NCBI GenBank assembly: GCA_039621445.1
Contig: CP154955.1
Location: 48,220,086-48,284,085 of the forward strand
DNA: 64,000 bases
Reading direction: 5' to 3'
Origin: Euglena gracilis
Lineage: Eukaryota; Euglenida; Euglenophyceae; Euglenales
Shown here: positions 40,801-50,500 of the stretch, in pieces
Numbering within the stretch: the stretch's first letter is position 1
How the letters are laid out: each line of letters opens with the position of its first letter
Position numbers and translations under genes: made by a program
The notes under the pieces: model-generated
What the model was told of the DNA's origin: nothing
Databases searched by the model: none
Seen by the model: the letters and a program-made list of their open reading frames with translations, nothing else

Positions 40801-42012
40801 GGCAGGCGCATTTCTTTTGAGGAGTTGGTTGAGCAATATGCTTCTTCATGCTCCAGTTTGGTTTCCAGAATCAGTCTGGAAAACAATTGGCGGCAATTCA
40901 CCCCCCCAGACCGCAAATGGAAGTCGATAGACTTGTGGTACTCCAAGCGGCTTGCATTAGCAGCCGAGGTTGATGAGTTAGGGGAAAAGCAAATCAAAGA
41001 ACAATTTGATGCGGTATTACTGCGCTACATCCCCAAACTCATCAAGGAAATTCACCGCGAAGAACTCGCGGGACACATTTTAACTCTCGATGAGAGATGG
41101 AATTATATTTCCAAACAAATGAAGTTATCACAACTTCTGGGACAGATTGAATCGGCATATCACCACCACCCTACCGCGGGTGTACCCACCGGTTCAGTCC
41201 ATGCAGTCCAAAGGACTACCCCCCCAAAATCACCAAAATCACCATCCAGTGATTCCAAAACGCGCTATCCGCGCTCAAACCCCAAATCCCCGACACGGGA
41301 ATCCAAACCGCGCTATTCGCGCTCTTCTGACCAAGTTTCGGACAAAGTGTGCTTTTTGTGTAATCAACCGGGACATATGTCTCGCGAATGTCCGAACCCC
41401 CAAGCGCGAAAGCGCAGTAAGAGCCCCCGAGGATCCCTCTCTTCCTGGAGTTCCCGTTCCTTCCTATCTGCGCATTCGCAGCGGTCGGGATACCGATCGG
41501 GTGATGGAAGACCGCGTTCCCGTTCACCCCACCGCAATAGCGGGCGTGGTTTCAAACCGCGAGGTCGGTCCCCCCGCCCCCCTACCCGCAATCGGGATGC
41601 CAATCGCGATTCTTCGCGATCTCGGTCGCGAAGTGGGTCATCCTCTTCGCGATCTGACCGCGGTCGAGCGGATAACCGCTCCCCGCGTCGCTATGATGCC
41701 AAAAGGCAATCGCAATCGCGAACCCGTTGTTCCCTTTGTGGGTCTAAAGACCACCATTCATCCAAGTGCCCCCGTTCCCGCTCTCCCCGCCCTAGCCATG
41801 GTCGTCGCGATTCCAATCGCGGTTCTGCCAATAGGCAGCGGGTTGGTTTCAAAATATCCTCTATCGAGGAAAAAGACCTGGCTTCGGGCAGGGAGGGGGA
41901 TGAAAGCACTGAGGATGAGTTGGTGGAAGACAGGAATGCCATTCGCGCGATACGCGCAATTTATTCTAGGAAGCCCACCATAGGCCAAAAGGCCGACTCC
42001 GATATGGAGTAG
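37864..42012 (+). CDS. Element 1 Gag, 1382 aa
   Basis: Starts MQSTTPIDYAALIGSL at the first ATG after the leader. Residues 1-250 are Pro/Ser-rich. Residues about 270-830 are largely coiled-coil with repeated IANLQQQW/IADLHKRM-like heptads. Residues about 920-1100 are a capsid-like domain (PQWDGDPTTWKKFFRDWEYY; LDERWNYISKQMKLSQLL). Two classical CX2CX4HX4C zinc knuckles follow: CFLCNQPGHMSREC (1163-1176) and CSLCGSKDHHSSKC (1289-1302). They are separated by about 110 residues rich in Arg-Ser pairs. It ends at TAG (42010-42012), in frame with pol. It packages RNA and builds the particle. Confidence 0.9.
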   Translation: MQSTTPIDYAALIGSLRGLEPAVSLSSSIEHSQPHRGIHTLTHSKGNPPSPRVSHLSVSVSSNPPPAQWASPHLSVSSSIEQPHAQQAKPPLLESRSANTHSPQRDLALVPIGTFDSEADTPRQIFVEGGLETPCFFQPPPMLPPTSPIGQLPAPPDTGSFPALPWHPEMRLTVPAYTSPTESMSSDAEELENISPQPITVIQRIVANLPVDHPLTRQISHVHTCVADCAMTLNKVLDFDENNQKVVEHKLNYLWSYVRDVGQYCQTNFQSTNVDLATLRQGLDTRLQAYLPQHFQKVSEAMCETQSRNDAIFSNMQHSLQALSHQLEPITAIFPQLQQKLHEPPIKNPDLGQFITMEQFSTLATAFQEAQQRIFQLSGDSANFTHFSAQANESFAPRTYVQQLEERLSRLEQKSCHCGEIPAEIASFHTQIANIASRIANLQQQWQNDTMEFRTAIADLQNRNAATRAPTPDVSGLKATMSDLHKQLQQDVGNIEASLAKLHTRYAEVAGRIPDVTGIQTAIADLHKRMQEMSTKMLQVQSPPQGTLPLPTPTPTLPKTHLDKICAEMRAENHQIMQGFCDSLMNTEKTVKQDVTKLQNDITALSAQVSALMEQPMAENVKSPHSDHPTKPSPQLEAISSAMRTLVTRVQELDTGFGAISHDFQSISDKIPLLDELSSYRRRIKRLQEDVGRITDNWQVVDHLEQSVHEFATNLDQIHAQLRSIHQNPQSGMVGTLAASSSFKSAIRAPIPESTGTLPPNRVSAHAVVPPLALPVPVDEFSDDESGFQAKTRPTPLLNQEIRESELIRGMIRTPTPGIGHTSQTRLVAPMVQPCDTSPPHAQPHHHSRNRDSPNLHGTYGTLSGMFHAQSQNNPNNTLGATTGVPAHGAISRPGPRPWNTTEGPRVSQKDFKGTIAIANKVKPQWDGDPTTWKKFFRDWEYYWDLKGPTQDDNPEVIKMEFIDCLPRDEKERARQLVIGRRISFEELVEQYASSCSSLVSRISLENNWRQFTPPDRKWKSIDLWYSKRLALAAEVDELGEKQIKEQFDAVLLRYIPKLIKEIHREELAGHILTLDERWNYISKQMKLSQLLGQIESAYHHHPTAGVPTGSVHAVQRTTPPKSPKSPSSDSKTRYPRSNPKSPTRESKPRYSRSSDQVSDKVCFLCNQPGHMSRECPNPQARKRSKSPRGSLSSWSSRSFLSAHSQRSGYRSGDGRPRSRSPHRNSGRGFKPRGRSPRPPTRNRDANRDSSRSRSRSGSSSSRSDRGRADNRSPRRYDAKRQSQSRTRCSLCGSKDHHSSKCPRSRSPRPSHGRRDSNRGSANRQRVGFKISSIEEKDLASGREGDESTEDELVEDRNAIRAIRAIYSRKPTIGQKADSDME

Positions 42013-42048
42013 GGGAGCCCGAGGTCTGAGGGCACGGACCTCTGGGCT
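42010..42048 (+). promoter_or_regulatory. Candidate stop-codon readthrough signal between gag and pol
   Basis: TAG (42010-42012), then GGG, then an 11-pair stem: AGCCCGAGGTC (42016-42026) with GACCTC-T-GGGCT (42037-42048), one bulged T and a 10-base loop. Downstream codons stay open into pol in the same frame. A UAG-G followed closely by RNA structure is the arrangement used for gag-pol readthrough in gammaretroviruses. The functional claim is inference. Confidence 0.7.
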
Positions 42049-42057
42049 GATGAACAG

Positions 42058-45000
42058 ATGGAGGTAGGAACTGATCACCCCTGCCCCCCCTGCCCATCGG
42101 TCTTTTTGGTCGGTACCCGGAAAATTTTCGGGTCCCCCACTCCCCGCGCCAAATTTTTGCTTGGAATGTTGAGCAAAGTAAGCCAAGGGTCATGGAACAG
42201 TTGGCGCAACAACAATTTTACACCCGACCCTTCGCTTTGCGTACCCCCCATGGAACTTTTGGTCCAAGCGAAAATCAAAACTCAAAATTTCTGTGCACAA
42301 GCCAAAATTTTAGTCGACACAGGGTGTCGAATCCCCCTTCTTTTCCGCAAAGGACTTATACCCACCCCCCTCTTGGTTCATGCCAAGAATCCCATCAAAA
42401 TTATGACCGCTGACAACAGCCCCATGTGCGGTGGTGACTTGGGATGCATTTTGGACATAGTCCTCCCCATTATCCCGAAGCACCACACACACCCCCCACA
42501 ATTCCAAAATTTTCTGGGTACTTGGGCATTCGAGGCGAATATCGCCGGGTCAGATGTCATACTCGGTTTTCCGTTCCTCCGGCAACACCGATTGGTGGTG
42601 GATTGTCCTTCGCACGGTTTGCGCACTACCCCCCGCACACACACCACACCCCCGAACTTGTTCCCCGTGACATCCCCCAGGATGTCCCCCCGCATTTCAA
42701 CAACGTTTTCCACAACCGAAAACACCGTTTCCTACCCTAGGGGTAAAGAGAAAGCTGCCCCCCTACCCACCGCACTTTTACCGCTCGTTTCCCATGCGGT
42801 AGGGAAAGCCAGTAGCTTAACCCCGCACGTTTCGCTGGGTTCCCAGGCGAAAGCCCAAAGGCCTGAAGAAATTTCGGTGTCGAGTAGCCGCCCAGCTGCA
42901 CAACTTTTACGTTTTCCACCAGGTGTGTCGAGTTCAGACACCCCTGTACACCCCCCAGCAGCTACCCCAACCGACACCAACTTATGCACTGACACCCACA
43001 CAAACGCGCACCACATGCACCACCCCTCCTACCAATGCGCGCACTGTCGGAGAATCTCCGCTTACCATGATTTTGATTGTGGATGTCTTGTTGAAACTTC
43101 CAAACTAATCCGATTGGATCCCGCAACCGGGAATTTTTCCCCTCCTACACCTGGTAGTGGTACCTCTACACTTGGTACGTATTTAATAGATAACCAAAAG
43201 GTACACAGCCTTGATACCATGGGTGATACACCCATCAGCACACTTGGTAATTATGCACAGCTCACAAATCCACTTGGTAGTTTTTCGCAATTCACGAAAG
43301 TGAATCGAGCACTACAGTGCAAAGGCATAGCCTCCCTCTTCGGATTTGCGCATAGCGCCCCCTTTGCGCCTATGGCGCTCTCCAACACCCCCGCGCATAT
43401 CGCGCTTCCCGCACATAGTGCGAATTCCGCGCATATCGCGCTTGCCGCACATAGTGCGAATCCCGCGCACATCGCGCATTCCGCGCTATCGCGCATCACC
43501 GATGATTGGGTATATGCCCAACCCACCCATGCCCCCCCTGGATTGAGTCCTATGGACATGTGTGTGGATGATTCACAATTTTGTTGTTCTGTGTTACAGC
43601 GTGTTCCCCCCCTTCAGGATGTTGAGCAGATCTCCAAGTACACCAAGGATACCTGGAATGCTTTTCAATTTGGTCAATATCGAATTTTGAAACATTGGTT
43701 TTCAAAAATCGCCGATATGGCGGATTCTTTTGATTTGACCTTGGAAATTGATGCATTCTCCTCCAACGCGCATTCGCGATTACCGCGACATTGGTCGCAA
43801 CATTCTAACGCTTTTGATAAGTTTTGGGGAGACACTATCCTATGGATGCATCCCCCCCTGAAACTTATCCCGCTTGTTGTAGATAAAATTTTCCAGGATC
43901 AAGCGCGAGGCGCATTACTTGTTCCTGTGAATCCCGAAGCGGAATGGTTTCAAAATTTGACTTATGTCACATTTTATTGGTGGGACCTACCAAACGATGT
44001 TCCTCTATTCGAGGATTTCCGTGGAGTGGTATTACCACCTTTTCAAGAAATCATTTTCCGTGTTTGTTTCTTTGATGCTTTCCATGTTTCTCAATCTCCA
44101 CCCCTGAATGTAAGTGTGTTGGATCATACCGACTATGTGGGAGCCGATACGGCTTTTGTGCATAATGCCGATAGGCATCCCCGTTCGGAATCCCCTGTGG
44201 TCGATATGACCCATAAACAGGTTTCCGCTGTCATTGAAAGTGCAGGACAGCATCCAAAATCAGCAGAATTCTGTACGCGCATCAGTCGCGAATTTTCTGG
44301 TGTTTTGGAAAACCCTGTTTACGCTTGTGATATAGATCCCGCTATCCGCGGACCTTTTGGCGTTTGTAAGATTGAGCTTAAGGAAGGCGCAAAGCCAATG
44401 CATCGGAAATTTTTCCGTTGTTCCGGAGAAAGAGAGATAGCTCTCAATGAAATGATTGAAAAGCTCATAGAGCGGAAGTGGATCATCCCTTCCAAGAGTG
44501 AATGGACCTCCCAAGCTTTTGTGGTTCCTAAGCCCCCAGACCCATCAGGTCAGAAAAAGTGGAGGCTGGTACTGGATTATCGGTACTTAAACTCACAGAC
44601 TAAGGATGACCCATTCCCGTTACCTCTAATAGAGGACCTTATCACAAAACAAGCGGATAACCGCTTGTGGTCAATTTTCGACCTGGAGGATGGTTTCCAC
44701 CAAATGCATCTGGATCCCGATTCGCAAGCCTATACGGCTTTTGTAACATCCAAAGGTGTTTACCAATGGACGGTTTTACCAATGGGTGTTAAGAATGGAC
44801 CAGCAATGTTTCAGCGCATGATCCAATGGGTCTTACGGGATTTACCGTTTGCGCTGGTATACATTGATGATGTTTTGGTTGGTACCCCCCCTCCTTCAGC
44901 GAATACACACGAGAATATTCTCGACATTCACTATCGTGATGTTCGCGCGGTATTAGCCGCATTTCTCAAACACAGACTTTTTGTCAAAGGTGCCAAAATG

Positions 45001-47427
45001 CACTTATTTCGCGAAACGATAAAGTTTTGCGGTCACATTCTCAATAATGGCCAACGCCGAGCGGCGCCTAGCAAACTAGAGGCCATTAAGAAATGGACAC
45101 CTGAGGTCATCAAGACCATCACCCATTTGAAAGGATTTTTGGGATTAGCCCAATATTACGCGATTTACATGAAAGATTTCGCGAAAATCGCGGTACCTCT
45201 ATCGAGGCAACTCAAAAATCGCGCACCCGAAAATACCAAAGTCAAATGGGACGCAGATATGCGTGAAGCTCTAGAGAGCATTAAAAAGCTAATGCTTGAA
45301 AATGTCGTACTCGACATCGCGGATCCCTACAAGCCTTATGTGCTAGAAGTCGATAGCAGCGATTATGCTGTAGGCGGTATTCTAAGCCAGCATAACGCGG
45401 CTAACGAATTACGCCCTGTAGCATTCTTCAGTAGAAAGCTACAAGGTGAAGACGGCAAAGGCCAAGTCAAATGGAGTATCCGTGAAAAGGAAACGTACGG
45501 AATCGTACTTATTTTACAAAAATTCCGTAGCTGGGTCGCCAGTTCCTTGGTACAAATACTGGTGTTGACTGACCATGAGAGTCTTCAACACTGGTATACC
45601 GAGGATCTGAACAAAGCCATGTCATCCGTAGGCCGAAGATGCCGATGGCATGAATTTTTGAGCCAGTTCAACCTAGTGGTTGTATATACCCCTGGCCATA
45701 CACAAAAAGTAGCAGACCCGCTCAGTCGAGCACCCTGGCATTACCCCGGTAACCCGGATGAAGGTGATGCCACCTTTCATGGAAGCCAAGAGGCTGATGA
45801 ATATGCACGTCGATATGACGCAGCCGACGATATGTTGGATTCTTTTCCCGTTTCATCGATTTTTCGTTCGTTGCCAGTCTCTCCTATACGGGGGAGAAGG
45901 CGGCGAGGCCGCACACCTGGTCCCCGTCGCACTACGCGATCTGAATCTCCTTCCCCCCTCTTCTTTCGCGAATGGGATTATTCCCATGACCCTGTATATA
46001 GCACGATAGTGCACAGACTGCGCAATGGCGAGGTTGTACATAATTATTCCCTTTCCCCTTTACGGTTGGTTTACCGCGATGATGCGGGATATAAATATTG
46101 TATACCCCGTGACTTGGTTGATGAAGTACTTTTGTGTTATCACAACCAAGGTCACCCTGGGGCCCCCAAACTTCTTTCTTTGGTGGGTCGCAGGTACTGT
46201 ACAACCCTGAAAGAAAACGATTTACATTCGCGCTGCTTGCAAATTTCGCAGCGGTGCCAAATTTGTCAAGCGGTGAAACCGCGCAGAGGTACCCCCCCTG
46301 GTACGCTTGACTTTTTCCCCGTACCCCCTGACATTTTTACGTCCCTCTGCATGGATTTTCTGGAATTAGAACCTTGCAAAGGATCAGACGGCAAAATTTA
46401 CGATTATGTTTTTGTTGTCGTCTGTAGGCTGAGTGGTTACATAGTAGCCATTCCATGCCAAAAGGCAGGGTTGACCGCGCAAATTTTAGCGCCAATGTTT
46501 ATGGAGAAGTGCATATGCCTAATGGGCTTACCGAATGAGATTGTCAGTGATCAAGATCATTTGATCTCCTCTCGATTCTTCACAACCCTATGTGGTTTAC
46601 TGGGAATCGAACAGCATTTTTCCATTATATATCGCCCTAAGGGCAATGGCCGCGCCGAGGCAGCAGTGAAAGCTGTTGTAAATATGCTCCGTCTTTCACT
46701 GGCTGATTCGCGCCAGGCCTGGGTCCAGGTTTTGCCATGGTCCCTCTTTTACATAAACACCCTACCGGGTTTAGTTTTACCCCACTCCCCATACAAAAAT
46801 GTTTTTGGGCGAGACCCCCCAGCAATTGGTGATATACCATCAGAGAGACCAGCTCGAAGTAGCGTAACCTGTGAGACATGGTTCTCTGAGGTAGAGTCTC
46901 TCAGAACTACTGTTCAGAAACGCATTACTGATATCCATTCTCAAAAGAGAAATAAATTTTTACAAGAATTCAAATCACCTGGCTATAGTGCTGGTGATCG
47001 CGTATGGGTTCGGAATAGCCGAATCCGTATGCAGGCTTCCGAGCTAGACCCCCTCTGGCTCGGGCCCTGTGAAATACTCGAACGCGTTGGTAACAGTGGC
47101 CGCTATAGGGTGGCACTGCCCAACGGGATCGAGGATGTTCACATGGATGATTTCAAGCCATATCTTTCCCCGCCTAATGGCAAAGCACTACCGTGCCTTT
47201 ATTTCAAGCCCCGTTCAAAGTTACCCGAAACGGATGATTTTGTGGTGGACAAAATTCTCGATCACAAAATTGATCGAGGAGTCCACTACTGGAAGGTCAG
47301 GTGGAAAGGCTATGGGCCAGAGGAGGACACCTGGGAGCCAGCCTCCAGTTTTATTGGTTATGTCCAACAGGACTGGAAGCTATGGAATAAAAGAAATAAT
47401 ATAGACATTTCTGTGAATAATTTCTGA
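42058..47427 (+). CDS. Element 1 Pol, 1789 aa from its first ATG
   Basis: Protease with [12 protein letters not shown] (Asp at residue 87). A long insert follows, with a Cys/His patch ([18 protein letters not shown]), [12 protein letters not shown] repeats and a DIRS-like module (about 562-640). RT has [21 protein letters not shown] and YIDD (935-938). RNase H has [13 protein letters not shown] and [10 protein letters not shown]. Integrase has an HNQGH...CQIC finger, a D,D-35-E core ([30 protein letters not shown]) and a [10 protein letters not shown] tail. The chromodomain (about 1725-1770) has [17 protein letters not shown] and DTWEP, with aromatic cage positions F, W, Y. Translation probably comes by readthrough from gag; ATG 42058 is only the first Met after the TAG. 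Confidence 0.92.
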   Translation: MEVGTDHPCPPCPSVFLVGTRKIFGSPTPRAKFLLGMLSKVSQGSWNSWRNNNFTPDPSLCVPPMELLVQAKIKTQNFCAQAKILVDTGCRIPLLFRKGLIPTPLLVHAKNPIKIMTADNSPMCGGDLGCILDIVLPIIPKHHTHPPQFQNFLGTWAFEANIAGSDVILGFPFLRQHRLVVDCPSHGLRTTPRTHTTPPNLFPVTSPRMSPRISTTFSTTENTVSYPRGKEKAAPLPTALLPLVSHAVGKASSLTPHVSLGSQAKAQRPEEISVSSSRPAAQLLRFPPGVSSSDTPVHPPAATPTDTNLCTDTHTNAHHMHHPSYQCAHCRRISAYHDFDCGCLVETSKLIRLDPATGNFSPPTPGSGTSTLGTYLIDNQKVHSLDTMGDTPISTLGNYAQLTNPLGSFSQFTKVNRALQCKGIASLFGFAHSAPFAPMALSNTPAHIALPAHSANSAHIALAAHSANPAHIAHSALSRITDDWVYAQPTHAPPGLSPMDMCVDDSQFCCSVLQRVPPLQDVEQISKYTKDTWNAFQFGQYRILKHWFSKIADMADSFDLTLEIDAFSSNAHSRLPRHWSQHSNAFDKFWGDTILWMHPPLKLIPLVVDKIFQDQARGALLVPVNPEAEWFQNLTYVTFYWWDLPNDVPLFEDFRGVVLPPFQEIIFRVCFFDAFHVSQSPPLNVSVLDHTDYVGADTAFVHNADRHPRSESPVVDMTHKQVSAVIESAGQHPKSAEFCTRISREFSGVLENPVYACDIDPAIRGPFGVCKIELKEGAKPMHRKFFRCSGEREIALNEMIEKLIERKWIIPSKSEWTSQAFVVPKPPDPSGQKKWRLVLDYRYLNSQTKDDPFPLPLIEDLITKQADNRLWSIFDLEDGFHQMHLDPDSQAYTAFVTSKGVYQWTVLPMGVKNGPAMFQRMIQWVLRDLPFALVYIDDVLVGTPPPSANTHENILDIHYRDVRAVLAAFLKHRLFVKGAKMHLFRETIKFCGHILNNGQRRAAPSKLEAIKKWTPEVIKTITHLKGFLGLAQYYAIYMKDFAKIAVPLSRQLKNRAPENTKVKWDADMREALESIKKLMLENVVLDIADPYKPYVLEVDSSDYAVGGILSQHNAANELRPVAFFSRKLQGEDGKGQVKWSIREKETYGIVLILQKFRSWVASSLVQILVLTDHESLQHWYTEDLNKAMSSVGRRCRWHEFLSQFNLVVVYTPGHTQKVADPLSRAPWHYPGNPDEGDATFHGSQEADEYARRYDAADDMLDSFPVSSIFRSLPVSPIRGRRRRGRTPGPRRTTRSESPSPLFFREWDYSHDPVYSTIVHRLRNGEVVHNYSLSPLRLVYRDDAGYKYCIPRDLVDEVLLCYHNQGHPGAPKLLSLVGRRYCTTLKENDLHSRCLQISQRCQICQAVKPRRGTPPGTLDFFPVPPDIFTSLCMDFLELEPCKGSDGKIYDYVFVVVCRLSGYIVAIPCQKAGLTAQILAPMFMEKCICLMGLPNEIVSDQDHLISSRFFTTLCGLLGIEQHFSIIYRPKGNGRAEAAVKAVVNMLRLSLADSRQAWVQVLPWSLFYINTLPGLVLPHSPYKNVFGRDPPAIGDIPSERPARSSVTCETWFSEVESLRTTVQKRITDIHSQKRNKFLQEFKSPGYSAGDRVWVRNSRIRMQASELDPLWLGPCEILERVGNSGRYRVALPNGIEDVHMDDFKPYLSPPNGKALPCLYFKPRSKLPETDDFVVDKILDHKIDRGVHYWKVRWKGYGPEEDTWEPASSFIGYVQQDWKLWNKRNNIDISVNNF
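43393..43486 (+). repeat. 36-bp tandem repeat inside pol
   Basis: Two full copies (43393-43428, 43429-43464) and a partial third of a unit beginning gcgcatatcgcgct, encoding [12 protein letters not shown]-like peptides. The unit keeps the reading frame. Confidence 0.8.
43741..43985 (+). other. Extra module in Pol resembling a DIRS polyprotein segment
   Basis: Residues about 562-642 read [20 protein letters not shown], then [20 protein letters not shown] and [19 protein letters not shown]. This follows the pattern E-x-D-x-F-A/S-S ... PP-x-x-L-I-x-x-V-x-x-K-I ... A-x-x-x-L-V-x-P-x-x-P-x-x-x-W-F that I know from the region after RNase H in DIRS-type retroelements. Here it lies between protease and RT. 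The match is from memory. Confidence 0.5.
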
Positions 47428-47544
47428 AATCGGCCTATAGGCCTTTTCCTCCCCTCCCTGTGTTCTTCTCCCAAACCCAATTCATTTCTCTCTTCTTTTT
47501 CTACAGCTCATCAAAGCTACTTTTTGCTTTCGGTCCCCGGACCA
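47428..47544 (+). promoter_or_regulatory. Intercistronic region with strong 3' splice site before ORF3
   Basis: A 117-bp gap. It holds the palindrome GGCCTATAGGCC (47432-47443), then a long pyrimidine tract ending TTCTTTTTCTACAG at 47506. The first ATG after this CAG is the ORF3 start at 47545. With the AAG|GTAGGA donor at the LTR end it would make a spliced mRNA joining the leader to ORF3. Confidence 0.55.
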
Positions 47545-50500
47545 ATGCAAGATTCAGGGCGCGGCCCCGGTCCGCCCCCTATACAGTATGCCATCCCTCC
47601 CTACCCCCAACACGCCTATGCGGCGGCACCCCCAGCCCAAGGGGCGCCCGCATATGCGGTATATCAACCCCCTCCAGCCGCTTATGCGGCTCAGGCACAA
47701 ATGCCACCCCCCCCTCAAATGGTTCAGGCACAAATGCCATACCCCACTCAGGCACAAATGCCGCCCCCCTCTCAGGCACAAATGCCGCCCCCATCTCAGG
47801 CGCAACCGCCACCTGTCGCTTATGCGGCCCCTGTGCCAATGGGAGCTGCATATGCGGCACAGCCTCAACAGGCATATCAAGTTCCAATGGAACAGTCACA
47901 ACCCCAACAGGTACACCAAGTTCCAATGGAACAACAACAGTATGCGAGGCAGGGACAGGCACCTCCAATGGAGCAGGCGCATTACGCCATGCCTGGTCCC
48001 TCACCTCCCATCCTGTATACCCCACAGTATGTGACATCTCAGCAACCCCAATCTCAACCCGTACAGGGTACCCCTCATCAAGTACACGCCGTACAGGCGA
48101 TGCCCCAACCTGCTGCTTATCCCGTCCGGGAACCCGCTGCCCAAACCGCAGCTAGCAGCAGTAATATATCCGCTTACGCGATACCTGTGGCACATGAGAC
48201 GCCCCAGGCAGCACCAACGGTGCCATACCCCGCCTTCACCGCAGAATTGGTGAATCTCGCAGAGAAGACTCTGCGAACGGCCTTGCGGGCCAGCAACCTA
48301 GAGAGAGTAGACCCATCCCTACAGGTGCTGTGGGATACCCACTGTCGTCAAATTCTGGGCCTGGCCAATAGGCCCATTGCACAATGGTGCGCATGCGGCC
48401 AGACTTTGATGACAGGAAAAGTGTACTTCATGCCCGGGGAATATCCCCCTGAGGTCAGCATGCGTACACTGGGTATTCCAGTACCGCCTATCCCGCGGAT
48501 ACGCCATCACGCAGGTGCATTCACCGAATACATGCGGGAGCATAGCCCCCCAGTGGAGGAAAGCGAGATGGGAGACATTCCAGCACCAACGGTGCAGCCA
48601 TCACGAATTTTTCGCGATGCACAGTCCCCAACTCGTATGCCAAGACCACCACCACCCGAATATCGGGAACCACCAACGCAATATGCGGCGGAGCCAATGA
48701 CGCAACCGTCAACAGCACAACCACCATTTCCTTATCCAGCCCATCTGGAAGCTGGAAGTCAGTTACCCGTACAACGGGATATGTCGATGGCTCAGGATCC
48801 TGGATCCCGGGCTGAGGACGTGGAGCGAGCCGAGGCCGAAGGCCGAATGGCCGTGGAAGAGGGTGTGCCAACGGCACCTGAACCTCTCCCAGCACCTCGC
48901 TTCACGTCACCTCAGCAGGCCATCCAGTACTACCAGTCCCTGGAGCAGCTTCAGGGCCCACGGTGTGCAGAACGCAGATATGCGTCACAGCCGTACAGGC
49001 CAGCAGACCTAGGTAGTAAACGGGGCAGGCCAGAATCTTCATCCCCAATGGGGAGACCGAAACCCCCGGCCCCTGCCCCAGCCCCAGCCAGACAGGCTAC
49101 CCCAGCACAGCAACGACGGGCGCCGGGTGGCCAACAGGCCGCACCCCCTCCCGTGCCCGTACCGTATGCCGCGCCGGCTAAGCCAGCGCCAATGGCGCAA
49201 AGCCCCCGGCCGGTGCCAGCAAAAGCAGCAGCGCCGGCAGCTCCAGCAGCGCCAACGGCGCCATTGCCGGTAGCAGCGCCAACGGCGCACCAGCCTGTAC
49301 CAGCGCCAATGGCGCCGGCATCCCAGGAAACACCGGTACCTCCAGGCCAACAGGCCACCACCGAGGTACTGCCAGTTCCAGAACCCACACAGCAGCAGCT
49401 CGAACAGGCTGAACTGGCCCAGAGAGCCCATAGGGCAGAAATCGAGCACGAAGCTGCTGAGCGTGCACGCGTCCAGAAAATACTGGATGACACGCGTGAA
49501 CGTACACGCCACCCCACTTACATTGATCCGCCTAGAGGCGAACCCCTCCCTATCAATAATCCACCATTTTTGGCGGATATGCAGGATCAACCTGCAGCCT
49601 ACCCAGCAGCCAAAATGGCTTATGCCCCGCAGGAATTGCTTGGAACAACAAGCGATATAAATCCTGCCTTTATAGGCCCTCGTTTTGCAGCCCATCTCAA
49701 TCCTCATGCTTGGAAACAAGCTAGAGAAGAGATTGCCCGAAGCGAAGCCCGATCGGGCAAGGGTAAAGCCAAAAGTTGTCCCAAACGAGCACCGACAGCA
49801 GGCCAAAAAGGCCAAGGCAAAGGCCAGAAAGGCCAATACCGGAACGTCTATGAGGACGACATGGAAGCTCTATTCGAGCACATCAAAGAGATTCATGCAC
49901 TCGCATTCGAGGCCATGAGAAAGTTTCAAAACGAACTTTCTCTTCCAATGCTGGTTGCATCCCCAGTCGTGACTGTGACCAGACAGCTCTATTTGGAGCG
50001 TAATCGTGAGTTCCACCACGATGGAACTCTGTATGCCTATGAGGGCAACCTAACCCTCGGTCCGATACTGGACGGTCTGCCGGGATTCTGGCACGTCTGG
50101 TTCTGGGCGGGATACCCCACCCAAAATTTCGGCAGATTCCTGAACTCCTGTGGATATCCTTATCTGGATTGCGGTCGGGAAGACCGATACAATACAGGCA
50201 AAGATCTGCTACGGCAGTTATTCGACTGCATTCGCAGTGTAGGCCCAAAAGGCCTGGAGTGGGAAATCTACCCACTGCCTGACAATATTGCCAAATTGGC
50301 AGAGAACATGTTCTGCAGCAATCTGCAAGTCTTCTACCACTGGCAATATGCCTATCATTTTGAAGTGGTCGATATTGACCTCCGCTTCCCCCAGACGTAT
50401 ATCGTCAGATGCACCCACTGTCACGAAAAGTTTGCAGTGGACTTCTGGGGATTCGGAGTACGCAGTACTCAACCACAGGCCGAAGGCCAGGACGAGGAAG

